Source: Armatimonadetes bacterium UBA1398 (lineage in GTDB: Bacteria; Armatimonadota; Zipacnadia; UBA1398). Taken from it: 14,079 bases of DNA. Below are positions 14,013 through 14,079 of the stretch, one piece after another (the first letter of the stretch is position 1; each line of letters begins with the position of its first letter). The translations under genes were made by a program, and so were the position numbers. The notes beneath the pieces were generated by a model, which saw only the letters and a program-made list of their open reading frames with translations, was not told where the DNA came from and ran no database searches. The stretch covers positions 8,008 through 22,086 of the forward strand of contig DBQI01000031.1 of NCBI GenBank assembly GCA_002305165.1, in the 5' to 3' direction.

Positions 14013-14079
14013 AGGAATTGAGGGGTGTTCTTTCGAAGCTGAGTGCATGGTAGAAACACAGCGCGTTGGAGAGAGTCTG

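Noticed and set aside
1..14079. CRISPR arrays, tRNA or rRNA genes, insertion sequences, attachment sites, prophage or defence genes
   Set aside because: No regular repeats, RNA-gene signatures, transposase or integrase motifs were seen. The HNH protein alone, without a partner methyltransferase or defence gene, does not make a system.

Overview
The window is GC-rich bacterial DNA in which every gene I can support lies on the minus strand, so transcription runs from high to low coordinates. The lineage looks like a Gram-positive-side (Terrabacteria-type) bacterium. DnaK lacks the insertion in its nucleotide-binding domain that is typical of proteobacterial DnaK, the cluster contains an HspR-type MerR repressor, and several genes start with GTG. 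A large GH106-like glycoside hydrolase and an HNH protein of this kind would suit Armatimonadota, Chloroflexota or Planctomycetes-like environmental genomes. That placement is inference and was not tested.

Right part (about 9.2-14.1 kb), read in the direction of transcription: an AT-richer intergenic stretch with a good sigma70-type promoter; an HNH endonuclease-like gene; a 1015-residue glycoside hydrolase-like protein with no signal peptide; and a small single-pass membrane protein with acidic, low-complexity ends. A strong intrinsic terminator closes this part.

Centre and left (1 to about 9.1 kb): a compact chaperone cluster in the order dnaK - hsp20 - dnaJ - hspR - clp (ClpB/ClpC-type AAA+) - grpE - groES - groEL. 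groEL runs off the left edge. hspR and clp overlap by ATGA, and other gaps from dnaK to grpE are short, so these six genes probably form one operon. groES-groEL follow after a 128-base gap containing hairpins and may have their own promoter. Together the genes encode the whole general folding machinery: DnaK with its J-protein and nucleotide exchange factor, a small holdase, a Hsp100 unfoldase, and GroEL/ES. The likely repressor of the operon is encoded inside it.

The 314 bases upstream of dnaK are the most information-dense non-coding stretch. They hold, in order of transcription, a promoter-like sequence, a 16-bp perfect terminator hairpin, a HAIR-like (HspR-type) inverted repeat, a second promoter-like sequence whose -35 is centred in a 6-4-6 palindrome and whose spacer carries a CIRCE half-site, and a structured leader of about 150 nt. 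The other point worth checking is the Clp protein: it has a ClpC-like short middle domain, but where ClpC normally has a VGF-type ClpP-docking tripeptide it reads VGD. I saw no clear novel defence or mobile system, no CRISPR array, tRNA, rRNA or insertion sequence.
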